This document shows positions 1 through 7,753 of a DNA stretch of 64,000 nt, in pieces; the first letter of the stretch is position 1; every line of letters begins with the position of its first letter. Location: the NCBI GenBank assembly GCA_029260265.1, contig JAJDDO010000019.1:62001-126000 (forward strand), written 5' to 3'. Under the pieces are notes generated by a model. That model worked only from the letters and a program-made list of their open reading frames with translations. It ran no database searches and was not told where the DNA came from. Source of the stretch: Phycisphaerales bacterium (lineage in GTDB: Bacteria; Planctomycetota; Phycisphaerae; Phycisphaerales; UBA1924). The translations under genes and the position numbers were made by a program.

Positions 1-2
1 AT

Positions 3-656
3 CTCGTCCACGCCGCCTTCGGGACCATCATGGGCGACGACGGAAAACCCTTCAAATCAAGATCCGGCGGCACGGCCAAGCTCTCCGATCTGCTCGACGA
101 AGCGGTCTCTCGCGCCAACGCATCGGTCGCCGAGAAAAACCCGGATATGCCCGAATCCGAGCGCGCACCGATCGCCGAGGCCGTCGCGATCGCCGCGATC
201 AAGTACGCCGATCTATCGAACGAATCAATCAAGGATTATGTGTTCAACTTCGACCGCATGCTCGCCTTCGAGGGTGATACCGGACCATATTTGCTGTACG
301 CGCTTGTCCGCATCTCGAGCATCTTCCGCAAAGCCAACGAAGCAGGCATCGACACCAAGGAAGCGTTGACCGCACCATTCTTGCTCAACGACCCCGCAGA
401 AAAATCGCTCGCCCTCGCCCTGCTCCGCTACCCACGCACCCTCGGCGGCGCAAGTGATAACTTCGAGCCCAACCGCTTGTGCGCGTTCGCCTACGAACTC
501 GCATCGAGCTTTAGCTCGTTCTTTGACAAGTGCCCCGTGCTCCGTAACGACGACGCGGAATCACAGGCATCACGCCTCCGCCTGTGCGAGCTCACCCGCC
601 GCGTGCTCAAAGACGCCCTCGACACCCTCGGTATCCCCACCGTCGAACGGATGTAA
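3..656 (+). CDS. argS: Arginyl-tRNA synthetase, C-terminal part (5' end outside window)
   Basis: Attaches arginine to tRNA-Arg in the cytoplasm (class I synthetase). The frame is open from base 3, so the gene begins before the window; 217 residues are visible. The segment GDDGKPFKSRSGGT matches the KMSKS-equivalent loop of ArgS, and the rest is the all-helical DALR anticodon-binding domain, ending in GIPTVERM, the usual ArgS tail (GIxxPERM type). It converges with the porin gene on the other strand. Catalytic domain and start are not visible. Identification is firm from the conserved loop and tail. Confidence 0.93.
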   Translation, partial: LVHAAFGTIMGDDGKPFKSRSGGTAKLSDLLDEAVSRANASVAEKNPDMPESERAPIAEAVAIAAIKYADLSNESIKDYVFNFDRMLAFEGDTGPYLLYALVRISSIFRKANEAGIDTKEALTAPFLLNDPAEKSLALALLRYPRTLGGASDNFEPNRLCAFAYELASSFSSFFDKCPVLRNDDAESQASRLRLCELTRRVLKDALDTLGIPTVERM

Positions 657-676
657 TCATCTCTCATCCCGCTCCG

Positions 677-775
677 GGTGCCACTACTCGCCGTTTTCGG
701 CGCAGTAGTAAACTCGCATGTTTTATCCACCGGTGAAAACAACACGACTGCGCCCCACGGGCGAGCAGTGGCACC
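677..775. repeat. Inverted repeat with nested hairpin between argS and porin 1
   Basis: Left arm 677-692 (GGTGCCACTACTCGCC) is complementary to 760-775 at 15 of 16 positions. Inside it a second hairpin, 683-693 with 698-709 (ACTACTCGCCG / CGGCG-C-AGTAGT, TTTT loop), competes for the left arm, so two exclusive folds are possible. The palindrome CACCGGTG lies in the centre. It sits between convergent genes, so it could be a bidirectional terminator, but neither side has a strong T-tract. It could equally be a dispersed repeat unit. Role unknown. Confidence 0.5.
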
Positions 776-784
776 AGAGTACAA

Positions 785-1975
785 CTAGTACAGAATCTGC
801 ATCTGCCCAATCAGCCCGATCTGCCCGTCCTCGGAATCAGAGAGCAGGTTATGACCATCGGATGTCTTCACGATGCTGGCCCCAGGCGCATCAAGCGAGA
901 AGGTCACCGCGAGGGTGAACTTGGCAGCATGCGATTCGGGCATGAGGTAATGGTTCCATCCAACCGTGACATCGTTGTAGTCCTCATCCGAACCCACGCC
1001 ATTGTCCTCGTCGGGCATCACGGATGACCACCGGGCGAAGATCTCGTCCTGATCAGAAACAAACGCGCCGCCCTGGAGCACAAGCCCGTAGTCGTTCACC
1101 GTCATCACGCCCATATCCATGCTGCGCCAGATACCCGCAGCAAAGACATTCCATCCGTCACCCGCCCACGAGAAATCAACCGTGCCGGTCGTCATGTCGG
1201 TTGTTGGTGTGAACGACGGATTGGTGTCGCCCATCGTCTCGTGATGGAGCGCAACCCCAACCATGCCGCCGGAGTTGGACCCGCGGAATGAAGTAAACTG
1301 CTTGAACTGACCAAACTCGCCGCCGCCCACAAGGAACTCGGCACGGGCTGAAACGCCAAAGTCCGCCTCAGACGCCGAGTTGAACGCGGTGTTCCCCGCT
1401 TTGAAACCGTCATTGAGCGAGACGGTGCCCCGCCACTGATCGCCGCCGAACTTCAGCTCAACGCCCTGGGTGTAATCCTGGTTGAAGGTCTCGTTGGTTG
1501 CCGATCGCTCCGCCGAGAGTTGCTTCTTTGATGAGACGAGCTCTTCGCGGAGCACGCCCGGCTTGAACTGACCGACGCGGATCGTGAAATCGTCATTGAC
1601 CTCCCAGCTGAGCGCCGCGTCCTCGAGCTTGGCCGCGCCGCTGCCACGATCGAACGCAAACTGCAGCTTGCCCGTGATGCTCTCGGTCACATCGCCGGAG
1701 ATCGCCACCTTCGCACGCCGAATCACAAAGCCCTGGGTGAAATCATCGTCAGCCATCGCCAACGCGGTGCTTGCGTCATCACGCGAGTTGATCTGGTATC
1801 GCCCCTGGATCTGGACGCCGACCTTGATGTTCGAGGCGTTCGTATTCAGTGCCTCGTATTCCGCGGCGCCCTCTGCGAGGGTGTACGAGCGGATCAACTC
1901 GTAATCGTTTGCGAGTGCTGCCGTGGGAATCATCACGGCTGCGCCGCCCAACATCATCAACTGATTCTTGTTCAT
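785..1975 (-). CDS. OprP/OprO-like outer-membrane porin 1
   Basis: Predicted trimeric beta-barrel porin of the phosphate-selective porin O/P family, letting small anions cross the outer membrane; anion choice is inferred from the family only. 396 residues from an ATG with GGAG six bases upstream; an in-frame TTG further up lacks such support. A Sec signal peptide (MNKNQLMMLGGAAVMIPTAA) precedes ANDYEL. Barrel motifs shared with the next three genes are FTIRVGQF, YTQGVELKFG, MGDTNPSFT and ESHAAKFT, and the protein ends in Tyr (QMQILY), the usual BAM signal. The most distant upstream feature is an 11-base direct repeat resembling a Pho box at 2068-2085. Confidence 0.85.
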   Translation of the reverse strand: MNKNQLMMLGGAAVMIPTAALANDYELIRSYTLAEGAAEYEALNTNASNIKVGVQIQGRYQINSRDDASTALAMADDDFTQGFVIRRAKVAISGDVTESITGKLQFAFDRGSGAAKLEDAALSWEVNDDFTIRVGQFKPGVLREELVSSKKQLSAERSATNETFNQDYTQGVELKFGGDQWRGTVSLNDGFKAGNTAFNSASEADFGVSARAEFLVGGGEFGQFKQFTSFRGSNSGGMVGVALHHETMGDTNPSFTPTTDMTTGTVDFSWAGDGWNVFAAGIWRSMDMGVMTVNDYGLVLQGGAFVSDQDEIFARWSSVMPDEDNGVGSDEDYNDVTVGWNHYLMPESHAAKFTLAVTFSLDAPGASIVKTSDGHNLLSDSEDGQIGLIGQMQILY

Positions 1976-2067
1976 CTGCATCTCCGTGGATAAATGACAA
2001 AGGGGTATGGTATCCGACAACCCGAGGATACCCGCCCTGATTTACTTTCGGGGGACGAATGCCAAGT

Positions 2068-2085
2068 CTTCATAAATGCTTCATA
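2068..2085 (+). promoter_or_regulatory. Pho-box-like 11-base direct repeat
   Basis: CTTCATA at 2068-2074 recurs at 2079-2085, exactly 11 bases apart with an AT-rich spacer. OmpR/PhoB-family regulators bind tandem half-sites spaced by 11 bases, and the E. coli Pho box is two CTGTCAT units with this spacing. The site is about 95-110 bases upstream of porin 1, but its repeats read on the opposite strand to the gene. A PhoB-like regulator is encoded at 7050-7751. No equivalent was found before porins 2-4, so this is a tentative operator. Confidence 0.3.
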
Positions 2086-2094
2086 CACCGCACG

Positions 2095-2132
2095 CACAAA
2101 AAAGAACCAGCCGACCCCGAAGGGTCGGCTGG
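2095..2132 (-). terminator. Intrinsic terminator of porin 2
   Basis: A perfect 11-bp stem (CCAGCCGACCC / GGGTCGGCTGG, 2107-2132) has the loop UUCG when read on the minus strand, a very stable tetraloop. It is followed on that strand by a T-rich tract (TTCTTTTTT). It lies 55 bases after the porin 2 stop codon. Confidence 0.9.
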
Positions 2133-2187
2133 TGATTGAATCAGAGATTCAGGTATTCGATACCCCGAGGGGTATCAAGCACAAGGA

Positions 2188-3462
2188 TCAGTAAGTGATC
2201 CGGATACCGCCCGAAGCCATGATCTGGCCATCTTCGGTGCCGGTGTCGGTCAGGAAGCCGGATGAACCAGCGCCTGCACCTGAAGTTGCACCGAGTGGGG
2301 TCACACCGGTGGTTGCTGTTGCAGCACCAAGGCCTGCGGTCTCGTCAAGAGCGACGCCGATCTCGAAGGTGAAGACTGCAGCGTGTGACTCAGGAACGAA
2401 GTAGTAGTTCGCACCGAAGCCGATGAAGCTGAAGCTGTCTTCAGCGCCGGCTGCGATAAGACCCGCACCGCTGTCGTCGAGCATAAGCATGTCGTAACGA
2501 CCGAACAGTTCCCACTGATCGCTCAGGAAGACCGAGCCGCCGACTTCAAAGCCCAGATCATCGAATGAACCACCAGGGGTGCCTGGATCTGCGGAGTAAC
2601 CGAAGATTGCTGCACGAGCGGTCCAGCCGTCGCCTTCGAATGCACCATCGACATTCCACATGAAGAGGTCTGCGCTGGTTGCTGCCGATGGGTTGGTGTC
2701 ACCCATGGTCTGGAACAAGATGCCACCACCAACGCGCCATGCGTTGGCCGAGCCACGCCACGATGTCTGATCATCAAAGCGGCCCTGATCGGAATCGCTG
2801 TAGTAATCAAAGCGGCCGTGGAATGCGTAGTCGGCTTCTGCCGAGCTGTTGAACGCGCTGTTCCCGGAGTTGATGCCGTCGGTGAAACCGATGGTACCGT
2901 GCCAGTTGTCGCCACCGAAGTGACCTTCAACACCCTGTGACCAGGACGGGGTGTTGAGGAACTCGTGGGAGACCGAACGGTAGAGCGCGAGGGTGTTGCG
3001 CTCTGAGGTGTTTGCTTCAGCCGAGAAGTTCGGGACAAACTGGCCGAAACGGAGGGTGAACGAGTCGTTCACTTCCCAGTCGCCGAATGCGTCTTCGAGG
3101 TTCACAGCGCTGGCCATGCTGCTGCCGGCATCGTCTGGACCGAAGTCAAACGAGACGGTCGCGTTGATGTTCTCGGTGACATCACCGGAGATACGAACCG
3201 CGGCTTCGCCGAAGCTGAAACCGATGGTGGTGTCGTCATCGCCGAGTGCGGTGCCGCTACGGCTGTTGTAGCTGTAGAGGAACTTGAGGTCGACTTCGAC
3301 TTCGATGTTGTTGACATTGCCAACATTGAGGCTGCTGCGGGTTGCCGCGTCTGCCTTGAGTTCTGATGCATACGCACGGTCTGCATCGAGTGAACCCGCC
3401 GAAGCGAGTCCTGCGGTGGTTGCGAGCAGGATTGCTGCACTGATTTGAGCGCTCTTATTCAT
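2188..3462 (-). CDS. OprP/OprO-like outer-membrane porin 2
   Basis: Second porin of the cluster, 424 residues, predicted outer-membrane anion channel. The ATG at 3462 has GGAG upstream (spacing about nine). The signal peptide MNKSAQISAAILLATTAGLASA is followed by SLDADRAYASELKADA, a segment shared with porins 3 and 4 and probably the start of a periplasmic or coiled region before the barrel. Shared barrel motifs: FTLRFGQFVPNF, WSQGVEGHFGGDNW, AFNSSAEADYAF, TMGDTNPS and ESHAAVFTF; C-terminus GGIRITY. A small-residue Gly/Ala/Thr-rich stretch near the end is typical of an extracellular loop. It has its own terminator, so it is not co-transcribed with porin 1. Confidence 0.85.
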   Translation of the reverse strand: MNKSAQISAAILLATTAGLASAGSLDADRAYASELKADAATRSSLNVGNVNNIEVEVDLKFLYSYNSRSGTALGDDDTTIGFSFGEAAVRISGDVTENINATVSFDFGPDDAGSSMASAVNLEDAFGDWEVNDSFTLRFGQFVPNFSAEANTSERNTLALYRSVSHEFLNTPSWSQGVEGHFGGDNWHGTIGFTDGINSGNSAFNSSAEADYAFHGRFDYYSDSDQGRFDDQTSWRGSANAWRVGGGILFQTMGDTNPSAATSADLFMWNVDGAFEGDGWTARAAIFGYSADPGTPGGSFDDLGFEVGGSVFLSDQWELFGRYDMLMLDDSGAGLIAAGAEDSFSFIGFGANYYFVPESHAAVFTFEIGVALDETAGLGAATATTGVTPLGATSGAGAGSSGFLTDTGTEDGQIMASGGIRITY

Positions 3463-3772
3463 GGTGTTATTCTCCGGATGACTCTTGAGGTCGGGTCGAC
3501 GGTTCCGTTATACATCCGACGACCATAAACACTTGTGAACACCGACGGGACCTTGCACAGTTGCGAGGAAACATTCCCCGTTCGGATGAATCACTTATCG
3601 GCGATCACCCGAAGCCTCGTCAATGTTTGCTACCACTATTTTCCCATTCTCATTCACTTTGTCGCCTCAGAACGAAAAAAAAGTGCCCTCAACCCCGTTT
3701 TTGGGGCTGAGAGGCACATTATATACGGAAGAAAATATTAGCAACCACCCTACAAAGTGGCGCAAATCACGC
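3463..3772. other. Intergenic region between porins 2 and 3
   Basis: 310 bases without a supported gene. It holds the terminator of porin 3 (3675-3717) and the leader of porin 2. On the minus strand TATAAC, upstream of the porin 2 GGAG site, could be a -10 box, but no convincing -35 is seen at standard spacing. Two short plus-strand ORFs here have no ribosome-binding site or recognisable product and are judged spurious. Confidence 0.5.
3675..3717 (-). terminator. Intrinsic terminator of porin 3
   Basis: Imperfect long stem 3683-3717 (GTGCC-CTCA-A-CCCC paired with GGGG-C-TGAG-A-GGCAC, loop GTTTTT) followed on the minus strand by eight T residues. It starts 55 bases after the porin 3 stop, the same distance as for porin 2. 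Confidence 0.9.
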
Positions 3773-5128
3773 TCAGAAGACCAGTGTCATCTGCCCACGA
3801 ACCATAGTTTCGCTGTCTGAACTACCCAAAAGCCCAGTTGTGGTCGCATCTGCACTGCCGACTGTGCCGCCCGCAGCACCAATCACGGTGTCGCCGACAA
3901 GGCTGTTGTCCAGGGTGTGAACAATGTCAAAGGTGAACTTCGCCGCGTGGCTCTCAGGGATGAAGTAGTAGTTGCCACCAACGGTGATCGCGCTGCTCGT
4001 GCCATCCGCACCTGCGCCCGCTGCGGTTTCGAGGACATCGTCCCAGAAAATCGCGTCGTAGCGTGCGAACGCTTCGAACTGATCACTCATGAAGTAGCTG
4101 CCCTGAACAACCACGCCGTGGTTGGTCAGATCAAGGTCATTGCCCGCGGTGACACCCTCTGCATCGAGCAGGTGACCGATGTATGCCGCGAAGACACTCC
4201 ACCCGTCTCCCTCAATCTGTGCATCAATAGTCCACAGGGTGATGTTCATCGTGTCGACGGCTTCACCGAGCAGCGCAGTGAAGATCGCGTTGCCGCCACC
4301 AGCGGTGGTCGATGGGTTGGTATCGCCCGCGGTCTGGTAATGGAAACCCGCACCGATCTTGGCGCCGTAGTTCGAACCCTTCCAACTGGTCATGTCCGCG
4401 AACTGATCCCAAGTACCTGCTGCGAGGTAATCAAACCGACCAGTGAAACCAAAGTCGTTCTCTGCTGGCGAGTTGAACGCCGAGTTGGTCGGAGCAGGGT
4501 TGCCCGCGTAGGTCGCACCGTCTGAGAACGCACCGACGAACTTGAAGTTGTCGCTGCCGGTGTAGGCGAATGCCACACCCTGGGTGTATCCAGGATTGAA
4601 CCATTCGTTCATGCCCGAACGCTCGACAGCCAAGGTGTGCTCAGGAAGGAATGCTTCTTCAGCAACAACCGGGTTGTGCCACTGACCGAACAGCATGGTC
4701 CAGTCATCGTTGATTCCCCAGACACCCATCGCAACGAGCAGTTGTGCGGTGCCGTCGGCGTGGCGTGCGTTGTCAGTCGCGTTGCCGAAGTCGAACACAA
4801 CCTGCCCCGAGATGTCGGTGCCCTCAACCGCACCGCTCAGGCGGACCTGCGTGCGTGGGTTTGTGAAACCGATGCTGGTATCGCTGTCGCCGAGTGCGCC
4901 GGCGGTCAGTTCATCGCGGAAGTTCGCGGTGTATCGCATCTGGGTCATTACTTGGACGCTCAGACCGGCCGCATTGGACGAGCCGAGCAGGCTCGAATGC
5001 GTATCGGCATCGGCACGAAGCTCGGCCGCGTACGCGCGGTCAAGATCCAAGCCCGACTGGGCAACCGCCATCCCGCTCAACGCGGCAAGGGCCAGACCAG
5101 CAACATTCATTTGATTTGTGGTACGCAT
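3773..5128 (-). CDS. OprP/OprO-like outer-membrane porin 3
   Basis: Third porin, 451 residues. Start ATG at 5128 follows a consensus AGGAGG with six-base spacing. Signal peptide MRTTNQMNVAGLALAALSGMAVA is followed by LDLDRAYAAELRADADTHSS, the shared N-terminal segment. Barrel motifs WTMLFGQWHNPV, YTQGVAFAYTGSDNFK, AFNSPAENDFGF, TAGDTNPSTT and ESHAAKFTFD are in the same order as in the other copies; C-terminus QMTLVF. The protein has longer predicted loops (for example around the DTNPSTTAGGGNA segment) than porins 1 and 2, which may change solute preference. Family assignment is firm, substrate is inferred. Confidence 0.85.
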   Translation of the reverse strand: MRTTNQMNVAGLALAALSGMAVAQSGLDLDRAYAAELRADADTHSSLLGSSNAAGLSVQVMTQMRYTANFRDELTAGALGDSDTSIGFTNPRTQVRLSGAVEGTDISGQVVFDFGNATDNARHADGTAQLLVAMGVWGINDDWTMLFGQWHNPVVAEEAFLPEHTLAVERSGMNEWFNPGYTQGVAFAYTGSDNFKFVGAFSDGATYAGNPAPTNSAFNSPAENDFGFTGRFDYLAAGTWDQFADMTSWKGSNYGAKIGAGFHYQTAGDTNPSTTAGGGNAIFTALLGEAVDTMNITLWTIDAQIEGDGWSVFAAYIGHLLDAEGVTAGNDLDLTNHGVVVQGSYFMSDQFEAFARYDAIFWDDVLETAAGAGADGTSSAITVGGNYYFIPESHAAKFTFDIVHTLDNSLVGDTVIGAAGGTVGSADATTTGLLGSSDSETMVRGQMTLVF

Positions 5129-5316
5129 TTAGTGCCTCCTCTATATATGGCAGATTCTACGGTGAACTCGATCATTGTTGGCCCGCCGAACAGTGTTCGA
5201 CAAGCATCCGATATTATTGACCATATCGTCCGAAATCGACCCTGAAGCCAAAAAAGTTTGCACTTACTACAGGAAATATCACGGCGTACCAAGAATTTTC
5301 AGCGTTCCAATGCATG

Positions 5317-5350
5317 AAAAAACCGCCCGGCTGTGTGCTCAACCGGGCGG
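5317..5350 (-). terminator. Intrinsic terminator of porin 4
   Basis: 8-bp GC stem CCGCCCGG (5323-5330) / CCGGGCGG (5343-5350) with a 12-base loop, followed on the minus strand by TTTTTT. It is 65 bases after the porin 4 stop codon. Confidence 0.88.
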
Positions 5351-5414
5351 GCAAGTCATCCGGATCACGAGTGATTCCGGTTTAGTTCATCATAACACAT
5401 TGGCTCGTCAACAG

Positions 5415-6803
5415 TTAGAACAATATCTGAAACTGTCCGCGTACCGCGATCTCGCCGTTCCCGCCGCCCAAAAATCCGGTGACCGTTGGATCGGGCAGCA
5501 GATCGCTGCTCGTCACGCCAGAGAGGAACGCCGAAGTTTCTTCATTCGCGTAGCTCACATCCACCGTGAACTTGGCTGCGTGGCTCTCTGGAATCACAAA
5601 GTAGTTCATGCCCACGGTCAGCACGGTCGCCGGCTCGCCCTGAACCGCACCGAACCCGTCGGTGATCTGGTCATCAAAGAAAATCCCCTCGAATCGGGCG
5701 AAATACTCTGTCCGCTGGGTCGCGAAGAACCCGCCTTGAACCACAAAGCCGTAGTTGGCAACCGCGAATCCAACACCGGTCGTAAACTGCCAATCGATGT
5801 AGTTGCCCATCGCCGCAGCAAAGACATTCCAGCCGTCGCCCTCGTACTGGGCATCGATCGTCCAGCTGGTCACCTCGGACTGTGAAATTGATGGCCCAAA
5901 GAGCGGCGGCGAATACCCGCTCGGGTTCGTATTCCCATGATGCATCCAAGACACACCCGCACCGACCCGAAAACCGGTCTGGCTGCCCTGGAAGCTGGTG
6001 AAATCAACAAACTGCTCCCAGCTGCCCTTGAGCTTCCAGTCCACCCGCGCATCGATTGAGAAGTCCGCTTCAAAGCCGTTGACGATCGAAGAGTTGGCGA
6101 TCTCTGGAGCGGACAAGAACCGCCCGCCATCGTTGATGCTGAGCTGCCACGCGTAGTCTCGTTCGACTCGCCCGAGCGCAACGCCCTGGGTGTACCCAAG
6201 CGAGAAAAACTCATTGGTCAGCGAACGATCCACCGCGAGCTGGTACTGGGCATCCACCGCTTCTTCAGTATGCATGATGTGTCGAAACTGCCCGGCCTTG
6301 AGGTAATACCCCGACCGCTTGCCCTCGAAGTTGTATTGGGCATAAGCATCGAGCAGCACCGGGGTCCCGCCGCCGGCGGGGACCAAGGGTCCGGTTCCCC
6401 GACCGCGCCCGGTCTCGGCGTCTCCAAAGTCAATTGTCAGCTTGTAACTCAGACGCGAGCTGACGATGTTCCCCTCGAGGCTCAGCTGCGTGCGGGGAAG
6501 CACAAACCCGACCGCCGTCTTGCTTATCCCCGGTGGCACGCCGTCTTGACGATTTGAAACCATGTACCTTGCCTGCATAAGGACCGTCATCCGCAGCGAT
6601 GAGTTATCCCGGCGCACAATATCAGGAGTCCAGCCACCCTCTTCATGGGCCTGGTTGCGGAGTTCTGCGGCAAATGCCCGCTGCGAATCGATGGAACGGG
6701 TCTCGTTGCCAACCGCTTGGGTGGTCACGAGCGATCCCAACACCATCGCTGCGACGCCTGATCGGGCTGAGATACGAGAAACACGATTAAGCACTGTCAT
6801 CAT
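5415..6803 (-). CDS. OprP/OprO-like outer-membrane porin 4
   Basis: Fourth and most divergent porin, 462 residues from the first ATG; a TTG just before it is ignored because AGAGG is better spaced from the ATG. The signal peptide (to about residue 32, ending VTTQAVG) is followed by the shared SIDSQRAFAAELRNQA segment. Barrel landmarks: YYLKAGQFRH, YTQGVALGRV, EADFSIDARVDW, HHGNTNPSG, WNVFAAAMGNY and ESHAAKFTVD; C-terminus QFQILF. It is the paralogue nearest the PhoB-like regulator, with which it is divergently arranged, so shared control is possible but not shown. Confidence 0.83.
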   Translation of the reverse strand: MMTVLNRVSRISARSGVAAMVLGSLVTTQAVGNETRSIDSQRAFAAELRNQAHEEGGWTPDIVRRDNSSLRMTVLMQARYMVSNRQDGVPPGISKTAVGFVLPRTQLSLEGNIVSSRLSYKLTIDFGDAETGRGRGTGPLVPAGGGTPVLLDAYAQYNFEGKRSGYYLKAGQFRHIMHTEEAVDAQYQLAVDRSLTNEFFSLGYTQGVALGRVERDYAWQLSINDGGRFLSAPEIANSSIVNGFEADFSIDARVDWKLKGSWEQFVDFTSFQGSQTGFRVGAGVSWMHHGNTNPSGYSPPLFGPSISQSEVTSWTIDAQYEGDGWNVFAAAMGNYIDWQFTTGVGFAVANYGFVVQGGFFATQRTEYFARFEGIFFDDQITDGFGAVQGEPATVLTVGMNYFVIPESHAAKFTVDVSYANEETSAFLSGVTSSDLLPDPTVTGFLGGGNGEIAVRGQFQILF

Positions 6804-6858
6804 CAAGAACCTCTTTTACCGGGATATCCCCGTGCCGACACCTTACCCGGCTCGGGGC

Positions 6859-6886
6859 GTGCGTGCCCATGATTCTGGGTGCGCAC
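6859..6886 (+). promoter_or_regulatory. Hairpin in the porin 4 / response-regulator intergenic region
   Basis: Eleven-base stem with two G-U pairs, GTGCGTGCCCA (6859-6869) and TGGGTGCGCAC (6876-6886), loop TGATTC. It lies about 165 bases before the response-regulator start. No T-tract follows directly, so it is more likely a leader structure or operator than a terminator. Function unknown. Confidence 0.3.
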
Positions 6887-7049
6887 CTGCGCTCTTTTCG
6901 GCTTTGCATGTCCGGATCAGCCATTTTTTACGCCGGCGTCGCTCGCCGCGCTCAGATTCGGTCAAGATTCACGAACCAATCATGCCCACAACCAGATCAC
7001 GAATACCATCCAGCAACAGGTTTCCTCCCCTCGATCGGAAGAATACTCC

Positions 7050-7751
7050 ATGGCATTGAAAATCCTCGTCGTCGATGACGAACCGGATCTGCTCGAGCTG
7101 ATCGAATACAACATCGCGCAATGCGGGCATGAGGTCATCACCGCAACCGACGGCGCCAGAGCACTCGAGCTCGCCAAATCACGCATCCCCGATATGGTCA
7201 TCCTCGATGTGATGATGCCCCGGCTGACCGGGTACGAGGTCGCCAAGCGGATGCGATCGCAGAGCGAGACCGCCCGCATCCCCATCTTGATGCTGACTGC
7301 CAAGGGCGAGGAAGCCCATGAGCTCGAGGGGTTGGGCGCCGGCGCGGACGACTACCTCACCAAGCCGTTCTCGATGAAAATCCTGCTCGCCCGCATCGAC
7401 GCATTGGCGCGAAGATCAAACCCGCAGACCGGCGACATGAGCACCATCACGCTCGGCCCGGTCACCATCGACCTCACCAAGCACATCGCGCTGGTTGAGA
7501 ATGAACCAATCTCGCTGACCATCACCGAGTTCAGACTCCTCAGCGCCCTGATCAGTTCTCCGGGGCAGGTGCTCTCTCGCCCGGCGTTGATCTCCGCCGC
7601 GATCGGGCCCGGGGTCGCGGTCACCGAGCGGACCATCGATGTCCATATCACCGCGGTTCGGCGCAAACTCAATGCCCACTCAAAGATGATCCGCACGGTC
7701 CGCTCGGTCGGGTATCGAGCAGATGCCCCGGACGAAGCGTCGGCTTGTTGA
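7050..7751 (+). CDS. PhoB/OmpR-family response regulator
   Basis: Two-component DNA-binding regulator, 233 residues. The receiver domain (1-120) has the acidic pair D9-D10, phospho-acceptor D53 in ILDVMMP, the Thr of MLTAKG and K105 in LTKPFSM. A winged-helix output domain (about 135-230) has the typical RRKLNAHSKMIRTVRSVGYR end. The start is ATG 7050 (GGAAG upstream), because the frame upstream encodes no receiver residues. No kinase is adjacent; the PhoR-like kinase at 30571-31950 is a candidate partner. Position beside four phosphate-porin-like genes and phoH suggests phosphate control, which is inference. Confidence 0.88.
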   Translation: MALKILVVDDEPDLLELIEYNIAQCGHEVITATDGARALELAKSRIPDMVILDVMMPRLTGYEVAKRMRSQSETARIPILMLTAKGEEAHELEGLGAGADDYLTKPFSMKILLARIDALARRSNPQTGDMSTITLGPVTIDLTKHIALVENEPISLTITEFRLLSALISSPGQVLSRPALISAAIGPGVAVTERTIDVHITAVRRKLNAHSKMIRTVRSVGYRADAPDEASAC

Positions 7752-7753
7752 AA

